In this document: positions 63,456-64,000 of the stretch, piece after piece
Layout: every line of letters begins with the position of its first letter
How positions within the stretch are numbered: the first letter of the stretch is position 1
Assembly (NCBI GenBank): GCA_910583795.1
Contig: CAJTZQ010000005.1
Location: 1-64,000 of the forward strand
Reading direction: 5' to 3'
DNA: 64,000 bases
Source of the DNA: an uncultured Muribaculaceae bacterium
GTDB taxonomy: Bacteria; Bacteroidota; Bacteroidia; Bacteroidales; Muribaculaceae
Position numbers and translations under genes: made by a program
The notes under the pieces: generated by a model
What the model was told of the DNA's origin: nothing
What the model saw: the letters and a program-made list of their open reading frames with translations, nothing else
Database searches by the model: none

Positions 63456-64000
63456 ATGTCAGAAGAAAAAACTCGAGTTTTGGTTATCGGATCCGGACCT
63501 GCCGGCTACACAGCAGCCCTCTACGCATCCCGTGCTAACCTCCATCCTGTTGTTTACGAAGGCAACCAGCCCGGTGGGCAACTCACCCAGACAACTGAGA
63601 TTGAGAACTTCCCCGGTTATCCCGAAGGAGTTCAAGGTCAGGAGATGATGGAGCAGTTCCGTCAGCAAGCTCTTAGATTCGGCGCGGAGATTCGTCCGCG
63701 TGTCATAACCAAGGTCGACTTCTCAAAACGCCCGTTCAGATGTGAAGATGAAAAAGGTGATGTGATCATAGCAGAAACCGTTATCATCTGCACCGGAGCT
63801 TCCGCTAAATATCTGGGTCTTGCCGATGAAGAGAAATATCGTGGATTAGGCGTCAGCGCTTGTGCAACTTGCGACGGCTTCTTCTATAGAAAGAAGAACG
63901 TGGCTGTTGTGGGTGGTGGCGACACAGCTTGCGAGGAGGCTCTTTATCTGTCAACTCTTGCTAAGAAAGTTTATCTCATTGTTCGCCGTGGCGTGCTTCG
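63456..64000 (+). CDS. trxB: thioredoxin reductase, 5' part
   Basis: The first 181 residues; the gene runs off the window. FAD motif GSGPAG at 12-17, redox motif C136-A-T-C139, and the NADPH motif GGGDTA at 153-158. Reduces thioredoxin, which can feed the Bcp peroxidase near the start of the window. The start ATG follows the repeat copy E by 72 bases. Confidence 0.95.
   Translation, partial: MSEEKTRVLVIGSGPAGYTAALYASRANLHPVVYEGNQPGGQLTQTTEIENFPGYPEGVQGQEMMEQFRQQALRFGAEIRPRVITKVDFSKRPFRCEDEKGDVIIAETVIICTGASAKYLGLADEEKYRGLGVSACATCDGFFYRKKNVAVVGGGDTACEEALYLSTLAKKVYLIVRRGVL

Overview
The window is a piece of a Bacteroidales chromosome. Four things point there: promoters of the Bacteroidota type (TTTG or TTG, 19-22 bases, then TAnnTTTG) in front of many genes; weak or absent Shine-Dalgarno sites; families typical of the order (PorD/DUF4835, DUF5606, DUF4249 lipoprotein, SusC-like and other large outer membrane receptors, the dnaN-exonuclease-coaBC-porD-recN gene order); and an anaerobe's class III ribonucleotide reductase (nrdD/nrdG). 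The gene styles resemble Muribaculaceae, but I cannot prove the family from this sequence alone.

Layout. 1-4244: a PadR regulator with a PspC-domain membrane protein, and a TonB-type outer membrane barrel protein, all leftward. 4245-8138: lepA, bcp and nhaA. 8139-9362: 1.2 kb without a credible protein gene but with a structured, terminator-ended RNA candidate and several inverted repeats. 9363-12204: M28 peptidase and PAP2 phosphatase. 13054-20179: a tightly coupled four-gene operon (exported Gfo/Idh/MocA oxidoreductase, HEAT-repeat/DUF1080 protein, cytoplasmic Gfo/Idh/MocA oxidoreductase, double-DUF1080 protein), best read as a 3-keto-sugar pathway. 20257-23956: acyl-CoA dehydrogenase with EtfA and EtfB. 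24169-27874: TPR/propeller protein, CstA-type transporter, PHP phosphatase. 28018-29150: rpsF-rpsR-rplI. 29367-35954: dnaN, exonuclease, coaBC, porD, recN, rlmB. 36154-40090: a long NusB, yajC, YbbR-like protein, coaE, DUF5606. 40286-43770: an acetylesterase plus GH67 alpha-glucuronidase pair for glucuronoxylan side chains. 44330-47080: nrdG/nrdD. 47512-49785: malic enzyme. 49934-53716: an STN-type TonB receptor with a DUF4249 lipoprotein. 53787-59417: outer membrane protein, trkH, trkA, dxs and a 58-residue membrane protein, leftward. 59719-64000: ftsK, lolA and the start of trxB.

The most unusual content lies between the genes. A discrete ~204-bp element with terminal inverted repeats occurs as four full copies and two truncated ones (3753, 11215, 11422, 12665, 59546, 63180), in both orientations. 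Its terminal stem shows compensatory base changes between copies, and three full copies sit between a recognisable promoter (or promoter half) and a start codon. A second, unrelated ~170-bp inverted-repeat element is at 12402, and a half copy abuts the nhaA stop codon. I see no transposase, tRNA, rRNA, CRISPR array or prophage in the window.
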